From: Ureibacillus thermosphaericus
GTDB taxonomy: Bacteria; Bacillota; Bacilli; Bacillales_A; Planococcaceae
Reading direction: 5' to 3'
DNA length: 64,000 nucleotides
Assembly (NCBI RefSeq): GCF_012396605.1
Contig: NZ_JAAXPW010000008.1
Span: forward strand, 22,571-86,570
Part shown: positions 18,861-27,114 of the stretch, one piece after another
How the letters are laid out: every line of letters begins with the position of its first letter
Numbering within the stretch: the first letter of the stretch is position 1
The notes under the pieces: model-generated
Databases searched by the model: none
Seen by the model: the letters and a program-made list of their open reading frames with translations, nothing else
Told to the model about the DNA's origin: nothing
Program-made: the position numbers and the translations under genes

Positions 18861-19683
18861 TCGAAATCCCTCCTTTCCAGCTTGGACAATATTTACTTAT
18901 TTCTTCTAGTATGTCCGGAATCATATTAATCCTATGTAACAAAAACTCAATTAATGCATTTGAATCTTTATCAGATAAATCCCATTCATTCGGAATAGAA
19001 TAAACTATTTCGGTAATAACATTTTCACCAATATTATTAATTTTATTTAAAAATTCATTAAATGGATTATATCCATTTATATATCTGTTTAACATTCTAT
19101 AGTATTTTTTATTAAAATTATCAACTAACAGTTTTTTTGATTCAATTATTTGTTTTAATGTTGTGGCATCCCAAATAGTCCCATGTTCAAATACATGTGA
19201 ATGGTCTATAATATATAATTTCTTCTTTTTAAAATCAAACAATAAATTTCCGTCATTTGTTGCTCTATCTTCATTTAAAATTAATTGATCAAATAAAATA
19301 ATTGAAGGAATTACTTCTGTATTCTTACAATATTCTAATAACGGTGGTGTTAAGTTAGTTTTTACATCGTTTAATAAAATACTACCAAATGCAATTTTTG
19401 ATTTTATATTTCTGTTTACTAAGTCTTCATTCTCGTTAATTATTTCGTCATTTAGGTGAATTAATTTAGCATCGGGAATAGGTAGATTTAGCATTTTTGC
19501 TAAACAATAACATACATATTCATTAACGAGATGTTTTTGGCCGTGATCTTCTTCAAAAACTTTACACACATAAGAATTCCCTTGTGAATCATTTATTATA
19601 AAAGGTTGTGTAATTCCAATTTTAAATTTCTTAACATATGACGTAGCATTACTTGAATCAATCAAACGAAATTTCACCCACAA
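18850..19683 (-). CDS. HipA-like kinase
   Basis: 277 residues. Kinase-like features: Lys41 (SYVCKVF) with Glu55 (LVNEYV) as the ATP-anchoring pair, the catalytic loop LILNEDRATNDGN (Asp139, Asn146) and the metal-binding Asp160 in LYIIDHSHVF. HipA-family enzymes phosphorylate Ser/Thr in targets such as GltX and can arrest growth. It lacks the HipA N-terminal subdomain and there is no HipB-type HTH partner; instead a DUF3037 gene overlaps its 3' end. Base composition is very AT-rich, typical of an accessory gene. Its role in the prophage (defence or growth arrest) is inference. Confidence 0.75.
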   Translation of the reverse strand: MWVKFRLIDSSNATSYVKKFKIGITQPFIINDSQGNSYVCKVFEEDHGQKHLVNEYVCYCLAKMLNLPIPDAKLIHLNDEIINENEDLVNRNIKSKIAFGSILLNDVKTNLTPPLLEYCKNTEVIPSIILFDQLILNEDRATNDGNLLFDFKKKKLYIIDHSHVFEHGTIWDATTLKQIIESKKLLVDNFNKKYYRMLNRYINGYNPFNEFLNKINNIGENVITEIVYSIPNEWDLSDKDSNALIEFLLHRINMIPDILEEISKYCPSWKGGISIGR

Positions 19684-19850
19684 TCACTTAATATTCACAT
19701 AATAATAGTTGTCAACGTTGATTAACTAATTGACAGCTTTGTGTATCATAGCTGGTTGAGTCAATCTGGTATAATCTTCAATTTTTTGATTTCTGAGATT
19801 ATTCCTCCTAATCTATAAAAATTTTCTCAAATTTAAATGATATAATAACT

Positions 19851-20453
19851 TTATTCTTGCAGCACTGAATGTTCAAAGTAATTACTTGCAACATTGGGGA
19901 TATTATTGTGAACAAAATTATCCCAATTAATCTGATTCAATGTTTCTATATCTATATTAAAAGACATAACAATTGTATTTTCTTCATTACCTTGAGTGTT
20001 GGTTAGTGGTAAAAACCAAAAAATAGATATTAATTCAACTTCATTTAATTCTTTTATTTGAGAAATAGGCTCTAAAATTTTAACCGAATCAATCCACATA
20101 CCTTTTTTTATCATTTTGGTTGTGAAGTTATCATTACCATTTAATACTATAATTAATGCATCGTTGTTTCCGTCATCAATAATTTCAACACCATCAAGTC
20201 TTTTTAACTCAGTGTTAGTAGTTGAACCTAATTTATCATTTACAATCAATTCAACTTTTTCTGTTAGTGATAAATCATTATTATTTATTATTTCATTAAT
20301 AATACTTTCATTAGAGTTTGAAGTTTCTTCTTGTAATTTCTCAGTAGTAGATGTTTTTGTTGTTTCTTCATTATTCACAACATCTGTACTTTCATTACTA
20401 CAACCAGTAATTAAAAAAACTAACAGGAAAATTGATACTAATACTTTTTTCAC
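19851..20453 (-). CDS. Prophage lipoprotein
   Basis: 200 residues. Start GTG 20453 (MKKVLVSIFLLVFLITGC) is chosen because GAGGTG lies 6 nt upstream; the ATG at 20459 would overlap that site. The lipobox is ITGC, so the protein is surface-anchored, followed by a Thr/Ser/Glu/Asn-rich linker and a ~130-residue mixed domain of no known family. Some temperate phages encode lipoproteins that block DNA injection by related phages; that is only a possibility here. Confidence 0.75.
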   Translation of the reverse strand: MKKVLVSIFLLVFLITGCSNESTDVVNNEETTKTSTTEKLQEETSNSNESIINEIINNNDLSLTEKVELIVNDKLGSTTNTELKRLDGVEIIDDGNNDALIIVLNGNDNFTTKMIKKGMWIDSVKILEPISQIKELNEVELISIFWFLPLTNTQGNEENTIVMSFNIDIETLNQINWDNFVHNNIPNVASNYFEHSVLQE

Positions 20454-20561
20454 AATCATCACCTCGTTAATTAATGAATAAGCAATCCAAATATAGAATA
20501 TTTTAACAATCGTTTTGTATAAGAAATGACATGCTTGATTTAAGCAAGAATTCTAATAATA

Positions 20562-21491
20562 CTAAGAAAATAGGAGTTTATATAAGAACATTATTGCAAA
20601 GGCTACGCTAGCTCCTATAACTACGCTGCTTTTGAAGTTTGTATCTCGTTCATCATTTGGCATTTCTTCTGTTGAGTAAGTCTCATTAGCAGTGTCGTTT
20701 CTAAATACTTCTCCGAACTTTTCTACTTTGAAACCATTTGCCTGAAATTCTTCTATTTCATCATCCATTAAGATTAATGTTTTACTTGTTCTATGATGTA
20801 GCTGTTTGGATTTATAAGGTGCACTATTATTTATCAAGTGATTCTTTATTAGGAATTCTCTTGCTGTTTTAAATGCAATTGTATTAACAGAACCGCCAGT
20901 GTGCGTCCATCCGTCTGACGTTGTCAATTCGCCGAAAAATTTTAAATCAGCCCCGCTGTATTTTTTCATAGATTTCATAAATCGTTCATCTTTCACAACG
21001 GATTCTGCAAATTCATAAAATTTTTCATGATATGGATGAGTGTCTAAATTTGCGTGACGATCATCAGAAATATATCTGTAAATTGAAAAAACAAAAAATG
21101 CAACACGATCTAAATCTGGTAATTCATAAAAAACCAAATTATAAAGCGCTGTTTTTCCTATGTATTTCGAGAAAAAAATCCTTTTGTTTGTCGCAAACTC
21201 TATAAGACCTTCGTTTGGTTCTCCATCCTTATTGACAGCTCGGTTGATTAATGCAGAAACATCCGTCTTACAAGCATTTTCCGGTATTTTGATACTTAAA
21301 CTTTTTGCATACTCTAACTGTCTTTCAGTAGGCGGATCGAAAGGGACAATTTCCACTGAATTAATACTTTCTAACCCTAGATTAAGTGCCTCATTTATTG
21401 CATCTTCTTCATCAAAAGCTTCAATTTTTAGTGTACGAACTCTTTTAGTTTCATTATGCTTACCTTTAATTTTGTATACTCTATAGTTCAA
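20562..21491 (-). CDS. Prophage protein with C-terminal membrane anchor
   Basis: 309 residues. The first ~50 residues form a small beta-alpha domain (YRVYKIKGKHNETKRVRTLKIEA). Next comes PPTERQLEYAKSLSIKIPENA, a pattern seen in several phage and plasmid proteins, then a helical central domain and one C-terminal membrane segment (VVIGASVAFAIMFLYKLLF). Tail-anchored topology with the bulk in the cytoplasm is likely. Function unknown. The RBS AGGAGGTG precedes ATG 21491. Confidence 0.6.
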   Translation of the reverse strand: MNYRVYKIKGKHNETKRVRTLKIEAFDEEDAINEALNLGLESINSVEIVPFDPPTERQLEYAKSLSIKIPENACKTDVSALINRAVNKDGEPNEGLIEFATNKRIFFSKYIGKTALYNLVFYELPDLDRVAFFVFSIYRYISDDRHANLDTHPYHEKFYEFAESVVKDERFMKSMKKYSGADLKFFGELTTSDGWTHTGGSVNTIAFKTAREFLIKNHLINNSAPYKSKQLHHRTSKTLILMDDEIEEFQANGFKVEKFGEVFRNDTANETYSTEEMPNDERDTNFKSSVVIGASVAFAIMFLYKLLFS

Positions 21492-21742
21492 ACTTTACAC
21501 CTCCTGAACTTTCTAAATTCCATTTTATATCCAAAATTCTCAATTTTATTTTTTAAGTTTAATTTTTAGATATTTAATTTAAATCAAGATAGTGTTGAAT
21601 AGATAAATTGAATAACGATAATTTTTACCATCACATATATAATGAATTAATAACCTGAAAATAGAATATTTTAACAATATCTTTGTATAATAAATGACAT
21701 GTCGGATTTTGACATGTCTTAAAGTGATAGTAAAATTTTTGT

Positions 21743-22105
21743 CTATTTATCTTTTTTTATCATTTCCCAAATAGTACGCAGTTTTCGCAATTCCTCTTCA
21801 TCCGATTGAGGTAACTCTTTATACCACAATTGAAGTTCTGGATCGTTAATAAAAGACTGGAATTCTTTATCAACTTCTTTGTGAGGTGTTGGATCCGGTA
21901 TGTCGGTGCGACCAAGTAAGTAATCAGTACTTACACCAAAATAATCAGCAAACTTACTCAATAATTCATAATCAGGTCTTCTTTCATCTCTTTCATACAT
22001 ACCTATTGTACTTTCAGCTAAACCAAATAAATTACCAAATTCTTTCTGAGATAATTTTTTTGATTTGCGGAGGAACCTAATTCTTTTTCCTAATTGTTCT
22101 GTCAT
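21743..22105 (-). CDS. CI-like prophage repressor (HTH_3)
   Basis: 120 residues. An N-terminal XRE-type helix-turn-helix (residues ~5-60; LSQKEFGNLFGLAESTIGMYERDERRP) and a short acidic C-terminal region without a LexA-type peptidase domain, so SOS autocleavage is unlikely; the ImmA-like protease at 17429 may do that job. Start ATG 22105 is preferred because TAGGTGAT lies just upstream. It is transcribed divergently from the Cro-like gene across shared operators. Confidence 0.85.
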   Translation of the reverse strand: MTEQLGKRIRFLRKSKKLSQKEFGNLFGLAESTIGMYERDERRPDYELLSKFADYFGVSTDYLLGRTDIPDPTPHKEVDKEFQSFINDPELQLWYKELPQSDEEELRKLRTIWEMIKKDK

Positions 22106-22128
22106 TATTTTATCACCTATCACCATAT

Positions 22129-22223
22129 TAACACAAAACGTGTTAAGAAAAATATATTTTATAAAATCATTGACAACACATTTTGTGTGTTTTATATTAT
22201 AAATAACAACACGAAACGTGCGG
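22129..22223. promoter_or_regulatory. Lysogeny switch: operators and early promoter
   Basis: Three related dyads: TAACAC-N5-GTGTTA (22129-22145), AACACA-N5-TGTGTT (22175-22191) and AACACGAAACGTG (22208-22220). The early promoter TTGACA (22170-22175), 17-bp spacer, TATATT (22193-22198) is overlapped by the second dyad, so a repressor bound there would block it. Confidence 0.75.
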
Positions 22224-22236
22224 AGGTGGTATTATT

Positions 22237-22434
22237 GTGAATAAAGAAAAGATTGGAAAAAAACTGACTGAGTTACGAGGTAATAAATCTAGAGAAAAAG
22301 TTGCAAATGACATTGGTGTTAGCGTCAGCGCATGGCAAATGTATGAAAATGGGCAAAGAATACCTAGAGATGAAATAAAAGTAAAAATTGCATCTTACTT
22401 TGGAAAAAGTATTGAGGAAATTTTTTACTCATAA
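22237..22434 (+). CDS. Cro-like XRE regulator
   Basis: 65 residues, essentially one helix-turn-helix (SREKVANDIGVSVSAWQMYENGQRIP). GTG start with CGGAGGTGG upstream. It is the first gene of the early transcript and opposes the CI-like repressor. A further operator copy lies at its stop codon. Confidence 0.85.
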   Translation: MNKEKIGKKLTELRGNKSREKVANDIGVSVSAWQMYENGQRIPRDEIKVKIASYFGKSIEEIFYS

Positions 22435-22452
22435 ACAACACGAAACGTGCGG
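22434..22452. promoter_or_regulatory. Fourth operator copy after cro
   Basis: A 19-bp exact copy of 22205-22223 (AACAACACGAAACGTGCGG) overlapping the Cro-like stop codon. Confidence 0.7.
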
Positions 22453-22503
22453 TTTATTTAAACTGTAAAATATGCCGTTGCTGGTACAACGGCTTAGGAA
22501 ATA

Positions 22504-22836
22504 TCATTCGTAAAGCAAACGAGCAACTTGTTTCTTTCGGTTCTTCAATTCCTTTTTGAGTTTTTCTATCTCTTTTTCAAGTTCTTTATAGTGGTTGTAC
22601 ACATCACCAACTTCTGATGAGTGAAAAGCTTTAGAAATCTCTACAATTTTAGAAATATCACCATCAATTAAATTTGAAGGTATTTGTCCTTCGATGATCC
22701 AGATGATGTGTTTGCATAATGTGCCCATTAATCCTGCTGGGCAATTGCATTCAGCTTTAAATGATTTTTCAGTAATTGAAAATTGAAGAGTATAGGGCTC
22801 TTCACTACTTCCTTGTATTGAAAATGTATAAATCAT
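22504..22836 (-). CDS. SWIM zinc-finger small protein
   Basis: 110 residues. CNCPAGLMGTLCKHIIWI fits the SWIM motif CxCx(n)CxH, which binds zinc and often nucleic acid or protein. The C-terminal third is a coiled coil rich in Lys/Glu. It is on the minus strand within the plus-strand early region, so it probably has its own promoter. Function in the phage unknown. Confidence 0.75.
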   Translation of the reverse strand: MIYTFSIQGSSEEPYTLQFSITEKSFKAECNCPAGLMGTLCKHIIWIIEGQIPSNLIDGDISKIVEISKAFHSSEVGDVYNHYKELEKEIEKLKKELKNRKKQVARLLYE

Positions 22837-22950
22837 TTAAAACACCTCCTTTCTTGTCAATATTCGACAAGGGTGAGGAAAATCCTACTCAGTTCAAATA
22901 AGAAATAGGGTAACGTCATTTTGACGAAACCCTTCTAGGGGGTGAAAAAG

Positions 22951-23193
22951 GTGGTTAGAAAACTGCGTAGCGAGACAGAGGTCATGAGTGAGGAGGGTAA
23001 GACTCTTTTTTGGGATATTGATGACCTCGTGAGGGAAACAAGATATAGCAAAACATGGCTTGAAGAAAATTTACTTCGCGATCCACGTATTAGACGGTAT
23101 CAACGTCAACCTTATGAGAGAGGTAAAAGAATTTGGTTACGTGAACCTACAGAAAAGGCCATAAAAGAAATCATCATGAATGAATGGTTATAA
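22951..23193 (+). CDS. DUF771-like DNA-binding early protein
   Basis: 80 residues. FWDIDDLVRETRYSKTWLEENLLRDPRIR is typical of DUF771, a phage family with a winged-helix/excisionase-like fold. I prefer GTG 22951 because AGGGGG lies 8 nt upstream; GTG 22942 would sit in the RBS itself. It may act as excisionase or early regulator. Confidence 0.65.
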   Translation: MVRKLRSETEVMSEEGKTLFWDIDDLVRETRYSKTWLEENLLRDPRIRRYQRQPYERGKRIWLREPTEKAIKEIIMNEWL

Positions 23194-23341
23194 AAATTAT
23201 GCAAGAACTTGTGTTAAATCAATTCTCTCTTATACTACTTATATTTTACTAGTATTTACAGTTTTTAGCGGTACATTTCGAATTCAATTTAGCAATCAAT
23301 GTGAATTCGTATTAACAATTTGAAGAGAAAGGTGGACAGAT

Positions 23342-23863
23342 ATGAAACATAACAAAGTAGGACAAGCATTGAAAGAGATTAGAGGTGATAAAACCCAGCA
23401 ACAATTTGCATTCGACATGGGCGTCGTTCGAGAAACCATTTCTAAATATGAAAACGGAAGAGCTCCCATTCCGCAAGATATTAGCAAAAAAATCGTCGCC
23501 AAATATGACGATCCAAAGTTCGCTATGACCATTCGAAATGCTTATACAGGGACGGGGCCAGTTTGGCTAGACGGAGAAAATGTAGATTTGCACCGATCTA
23601 GTGTTAAAGAAAAAACAATCGAGGAGCTACAAGAAGCATTAGAACACATCTTAAAAACATGTTTAGCAAAGCCTTTGAAAGCAATAAAGCTTTTTGAACG
23701 CCAAGAAGTTGAAAATATGCTTATCGAAGCCGTCGATGCAATTACTGCACTAGACCACTTTGTAGCAGTCGTTTGCACAGAAGCAAAAATAAGTTATACA
23801 GAAATTTGGCAAAAGCATTACAGAAAATTAGTAAGTGCTGGTTATATTTCAAGCCTACAGTAA
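23342..23863 (+). CDS. XRE-family early regulator
   Basis: 173 residues. N-terminal helix-turn-helix (KTQQQFAFDMGVVRETISKYENGR, residues ~18-42), followed by a ~100-residue helical domain. The extended C-terminus resembles phage HTH proteins of early regions rather than a repressor with protease. RBS AGAAAGGTGG precedes ATG 23342. Confidence 0.75.
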   Translation: MKHNKVGQALKEIRGDKTQQQFAFDMGVVRETISKYENGRAPIPQDISKKIVAKYDDPKFAMTIRNAYTGTGPVWLDGENVDLHRSSVKEKTIEELQEALEHILKTCLAKPLKAIKLFERQEVENMLIEAVDAITALDHFVAVVCTEAKISYTEIWQKHYRKLVSAGYISSLQ

Positions 23864-23875
23864 GGGGGATAGTAT

Positions 23876-23980
23876 ATGCGAATTAAGCCTCGTGCTTGGA
23901 AACATATGACTTTAAAACAAAGATTGATTGCTTTGTATTTAGTTTCAAATAAAAATACCGTCAATCGCTGGAACGACTAA
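23876..23980 (+). CDS. Very small basic phage protein
   Basis: 34 residues (MRIKPRAWKHMTLKQRLIAL...), basic with an amphipathic helix. AGGGGG lies 8 nt before ATG 23876 and the gene follows the XRE gene by 12 bp. Function unknown; the RBS and spacing support it. Confidence 0.6.
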   Translation: MRIKPRAWKHMTLKQRLIALYLVSNKNTVNRWND

Positions 23981-24037
23981 CGGTAAGACAAAGAATAATT
24001 CGAATTAATTTTTATTATATCATAAATCTTTTTGAGT

Positions 24038-24254
24038 AGCGAGATAATACTCGCTCTCATCAAGCAGTCTACAAGTTTGTTGGTTAGCGTCACTTATTTC
24101 CCCTTATACCTTTCTCTCGTCACAAATTCTATACTTGTAGGCTGCTTGATGGGATTAGCAATCTATCTATAACCGAGCCCAGCTTCGCCAAGACCTCGAA
24201 AGAGCGAGCGGCGGCCATCATGGCTCCAGTGGCGACGACGTTGTAGATGGATTG
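24038..24254 (+). ncRNA. Candidate structured non-coding RNA or cis element
   Basis: Gene-free stretch (23981-24294) with locally high GC and several nested helices: AGCGAG/CTCGCT (24038-24055), a 19-nt inverted repeat (24058-24076 / 24133-24151, one mismatch) and an 11-nt one (24159-24169 / 24244-24254) enclosing a GC-rich core with CTCG-AAAG-AGCGAG and GCCAT-C-ATGGC. No ORF with an RBS fits it. Strand assignment is by context only. Confidence 0.45.
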
Positions 24255-24294
24255 TTGATTCTATCACCAAAAATAACTCATGGAGGTGAATCTA

Positions 24295-24558
24295 GTGGTT
24301 GAGAAAGTTTTAGAGTTAGTGAATGAACTTCAAGAAATCACGAAAAAGAAATGGTTATCAATCTATGTTGATGTTGATAAAGCTGAAGTCCATATTCTTA
24401 TTACGAAAACATTCTTATCTATTTTTGAAGATTTCACAGTAAGAAAGTTTCCGAGCGATCAGCATCCTTATGAAGCGTTTGCCGAAATCAAAGGAATAAA
24501 ATTTATCACGCTGATGACTCAAAAAGAATACGAGGAATATGTCGAAAAAACTGCATAA
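24295..24558 (+). CDS. Phage early protein of unknown function
   Basis: 87 residues. GTG 24295 is chosen because GGAGGTG lies 6 nt upstream; the ATG at 24280 precedes that site. Mixed alpha/beta, no motif recognised. Confidence 0.6.
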   Translation: MVEKVLELVNELQEITKKKWLSIYVDVDKAEVHILITKTFLSIFEDFTVRKFPSDQHPYEAFAEIKGIKFITLMTQKEYEEYVEKTA

Positions 24559-24654
24559 AAAATGCAAGCACAAAAGGCTTGCTAAATACGATTTAAAAAA
24601 ATTCACACCTTTATTATGGATGATTTTCTTCAAATATTCAAGGGAGGGAAAAAC

Positions 24655-24855
24655 ATGACAGCATATATCCAAAAGTTAAAACAATTTCTTTCAGACGAAA
24701 AAGAATTACTAACAGATTTAGCAATAGAAGTTGCGAATGCAGACAATGACTATGAATACAGAGAAGCGAAAGCAAAATATAACGAACAACGCATTAGAGT
24801 ACAGGCAATTCAAGATGCAATTGATCTTGCTTCTAGCATGAAAGCAGTTAGTTAA
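24655..24855 (+). CDS. Small helical phage protein
   Basis: 66 residues, predicted helical, starting MTAYIQKLKQFLSDEKELL. AGGGAGGG precedes ATG 24655. No family recognised. Confidence 0.65.
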   Translation: MTAYIQKLKQFLSDEKELLTDLAIEVANADNDYEYREAKAKYNEQRIRVQAIQDAIDLASSMKAVS

Positions 24856-24901
24856 ATAGGGTGGTAACAAAATGACGTCACCCTAGAAAGGAGAGAATGG
24901 T

Positions 24902-25558
24902 ATGCAACAGCTTCAGGAACGGGAAATTATCGCACACAATGACATTCGGGTGCTGACAACAGCGCAACTTGCCGAATCTCTGAACACGAAAAGTAGTATT
25001 ATCAATCGGAATTTTCAACGCAATAAAAAGAATTTTCTACATGGCGTACACTACTTTGCGTTGACAGGTGAAGAGTTAAAACGGTTTAAAGCCTCCCGAC
25101 AAAATGACGTCACCCTCAAATATGTATCAGTTTTGTATTTATGGACGGAGCAAGGTGCCTGGATGCATGCGAGACACCTGAAAACTGAAAAAGCACGAAC
25201 AGCTATGAATGCACTGATTGCCAATTATTTCAGCACATCAAAACAATTTCAACGACAAGAACATTTGCCAATTCCGTATGAAAGATTTATAGAAATCGAG
25301 AGGAAGGTGGAGTGGTTGGAACAACAATTACGCGAAGTCACTTTGCATAGCGGGGAGCAAATTCGTGTACGAAAAGCTGTTGCTGCACGTGTATATGAAC
25401 TTTCAGAAAAACCGGGGTCTAAATCTAAACAACTGCTTTTTCGCGAACTATATGCAGCACTAAAAGAACGATATCAAGTCGGATCATATCGGGATATTAA
25501 GCAATATCAGCTACAAGATGCATTACGATTCATAGAAACGTGGGAGGGAAGATTATGA
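24902..25558 (+). CDS. ORF6N/ORF6C antirepressor-like protein
   Basis: 218 residues. Residues ~1-100 match ORF6N (VLTTAQLAESLNTKSSIINRNF ... ALTGEELKRF) and residues ~120-218 match ORF6C (EWLEQQLREVTLHSGEQIRVRKAVAARVYEL). The domain pair is found in phage antirepressors and DNA-binding early proteins. RBS AAAGGAGAG. Its stop overlaps the next start. Confidence 0.8.
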   Translation: MQQLQEREIIAHNDIRVLTTAQLAESLNTKSSIINRNFQRNKKNFLHGVHYFALTGEELKRFKASRQNDVTLKYVSVLYLWTEQGAWMHARHLKTEKARTAMNALIANYFSTSKQFQRQEHLPIPYERFIEIERKVEWLEQQLREVTLHSGEQIRVRKAVAARVYELSEKPGSKSKQLLFRELYAALKERYQVGSYRDIKQYQLQDALRFIETWEGRL

Positions 25559-25710
25559 AGCGTGGTCGAAAGCTTACAGTGAACGAAAGCAAGTATGTCA
25601 AAACATTCCGACTTAATCCAAACAACTGGCTGATTAGCAAAAAAATGAGCGATCAATGGCTGCTTATTAATCGCTACACTAATCGAACTCGCATCATTCC
25701 TGCGCCATAG
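25555..25710 (+). CDS. DUF6906-like small protein
   Basis: 51 residues: KRGRKLTVNESKYVKTFRLN, then NNWLISKKMSDQWLLINRYT. The pattern G-R-K-x-T ... L-N-P-x-N-W-L ... R-x-T is that of DUF6906 phage proteins. It starts at the ATGA overlap with the antirepressor gene. Function unknown. Confidence 0.65.
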   Translation: MKRGRKLTVNESKYVKTFRLNPNNWLISKKMSDQWLLINRYTNRTRIIPAP

Positions 25711-25722
25711 GGGGGAGCAAAT

Positions 25723-26655
25723 ATGAATTTATTGATCAACGAACCACCACTTCAGGTTTTACCGTCACTTGCTGTAAAAATCGGATTGAACGAAGCTATA
25801 GTACTGCAGCAGGCGCATTACTGGTTAGGAAAGACAACGCACGAATTTGAAGGATATAAGTGGTTTTACAAAACTTACGAGGATTGGCAAACAGAATTTC
25901 CTTTTTGGTCGCTTGCAACTGTAAGAAGAGTTATTAACAGCTTGGAAAAGCAAGGTTATTTAATCAGCACTGACAAGTACAACGCATTGAAAATCGACAA
26001 AACGAAATGGTACCGAATTGATTACCAAAAATTAGTGAACAGTCCATCTGCTCAAAATGAACAGTCGAGTTGCTCAAATTGCACAGACGAGCTGTTCAAT
26101 TTGAGCAATAAGACTGCTCAAATTGAACACACCAATAACCATAGACTACAACATAGATTACTAACAGAGAATACTACAGAGATAAATAATATTGATGATG
26201 ATAAAGAAGAGCAGCCAGCAGCAAAAACATCGGCATTCTCATTTTACGAACAAAATGGCTTCGGTACATTGAGCCCATATGTAGCTGAAAAAATTGGAGC
26301 CTGGATTGACGATCTAAACGAAGAACTAGTTTTAGAAGCTATGAAACTTTCAACAGAAAATAATGTACGAAACTGGAAATACGTTGAAACCATTCTTAAA
26401 AACTGGCATAACAAAAACTTTAAATCACTTGCTGATGTAGAAGCTGACAGAAAACGATTTGAAGCTCAAAAGCAACAAAAAAATAGCAGAAATAGAATCC
26501 ATCAAGAAAAAATACCTGATTGGTTCTACAAACGTAATGTTGATGAATCACACACTGAAAAAACTGATGATGAAACTGTCACCGAAAAAAATATTGATTT
26601 TGAAGCTGAAAGGAAAAGAATTTTAGCAAAGCTGGGTGTTGAGAACAATGTCTAG
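25723..26655 (+). CDS. DnaD-like replication initiation protein
   Basis: 310 residues. The N-terminal half is a winged-helix domain (LPSLAVKIGLNEAIVLQQAHYWL ... SLATVRRVINSLEKQGYL). The C-terminal region carries a DnaD/DnaB_2 domain (FYEQNGFGTLSPYVAEKIGAWIDDL ... VRNWKYVETILKNWHNK) at ~165-240. Such proteins open the phage origin and recruit the host helicase. The linker region of the gene holds four 17-bp iterons, as in lambda-type initiator genes that contain their own origin. RBS GGGGGGAGC. Confidence 0.85.
   Translation: MNLLINEPPLQVLPSLAVKIGLNEAIVLQQAHYWLGKTTHEFEGYKWFYKTYEDWQTEFPFWSLATVRRVINSLEKQGYLISTDKYNALKIDKTKWYRIDYQKLVNSPSAQNEQSSCSNCTDELFNLSNKTAQIEHTNNHRLQHRLLTENTTEINNIDDDKEEQPAAKTSAFSFYEQNGFGTLSPYVAEKIGAWIDDLNEELVLEAMKLSTENNVRNWKYVETILKNWHNKNFKSLADVEADRKRFEAQKQQKNSRNRIHQEKIPDWFYKRNVDESHTEKTDDETVTEKNIDFEAERKRILAKLGVENNV
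26048..26130. other. Probable prophage replication origin (four iterons)
   Basis: Four 17-bp repeats of the form CTGCTCAAATTGAACAG start at 26048, 26070, 26092 (inverted) and 26114, spaced exactly 22 bp. They lie inside the initiator gene, in the interdomain linker. Confidence 0.7.
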
Positions 26656-26818
26656 AGAATACATTTTAATTCCCGTTCAAGAATTCTTGAAATTAAAACA
26701 AGCCCAAGAAGAAAAAGAATACATGGTAAAACTTATGCTCGAAATAGCAGGAGATATTACAGACTTAACTAGTTCATCGCTTCGAAAAATGAGAAACGTA
26801 ATAAAAAAGCACCAGTAA
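26648..26818 (+). CDS. Small phage protein
   Basis: 56 residues beginning MSREYILIPVQEFLKLKQ. ATG 26648 overlaps the end of the DnaD-like gene by 8 bp. Beta start then helical coil; function unknown. Confidence 0.6.
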   Translation: MSREYILIPVQEFLKLKQAQEEKEYMVKLMLEIAGDITDLTSSSLRKMRNVIKKHQ

Positions 26819-26854
26819 AACGCAGTATGGTAAGCATTTGTAGGAGGGAACAGC

Positions 26855-26962
26855 ATGAGTGAACTATTACATCCAGTAGCTTGGATCATTGTTATCTTAG
26901 GAGCATTGACGGTATTCGGTATAGAGATTGAAAAACGAATTAAAGAGAAGAAAAAAGGGTGA
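26855..26962 (+). CDS. Single-pass membrane microprotein
   Basis: 35 residues: a hydrophobic helix (VAWIIVILGALTVFGI) and a strongly basic tail (EKRIKEKKKG). TAGGAGGGA lies upstream. Function unknown; the RBS, compact operon spacing and composition support it. Confidence 0.6.
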   Translation: MSELLHPVAWIIVILGALTVFGIEIEKRIKEKKKG

Positions 26963-26967
26963 ATCAA

Positions 26968-27114
26968 ATGTCGCAAGAGGAACGCGAAGAGATGATTTTC
27001 ATTTGCAGTTTGATGACCCATTATAGCGAAGAATTTTTAAGTAAATTGTCGGACGAAGAATTAAACAAGATTTATAACAAAAGCATGGGAATCAGTTTAG
27101 AAAAAGGTGAGTAA
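26968..27114 (+). CDS. Small acidic protein, BH0509-like
   Basis: 48 residues with the pattern MSQEERE ... LSKLSDEELNKIYNK seen in short BH0509-type phage proteins. It starts 5 bp after the previous stop and its stop abuts the next start. Function unknown. Confidence 0.55.
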   Translation: MSQEEREEMIFICSLMTHYSEEFLSKLSDEELNKIYNKSMGISLEKGE

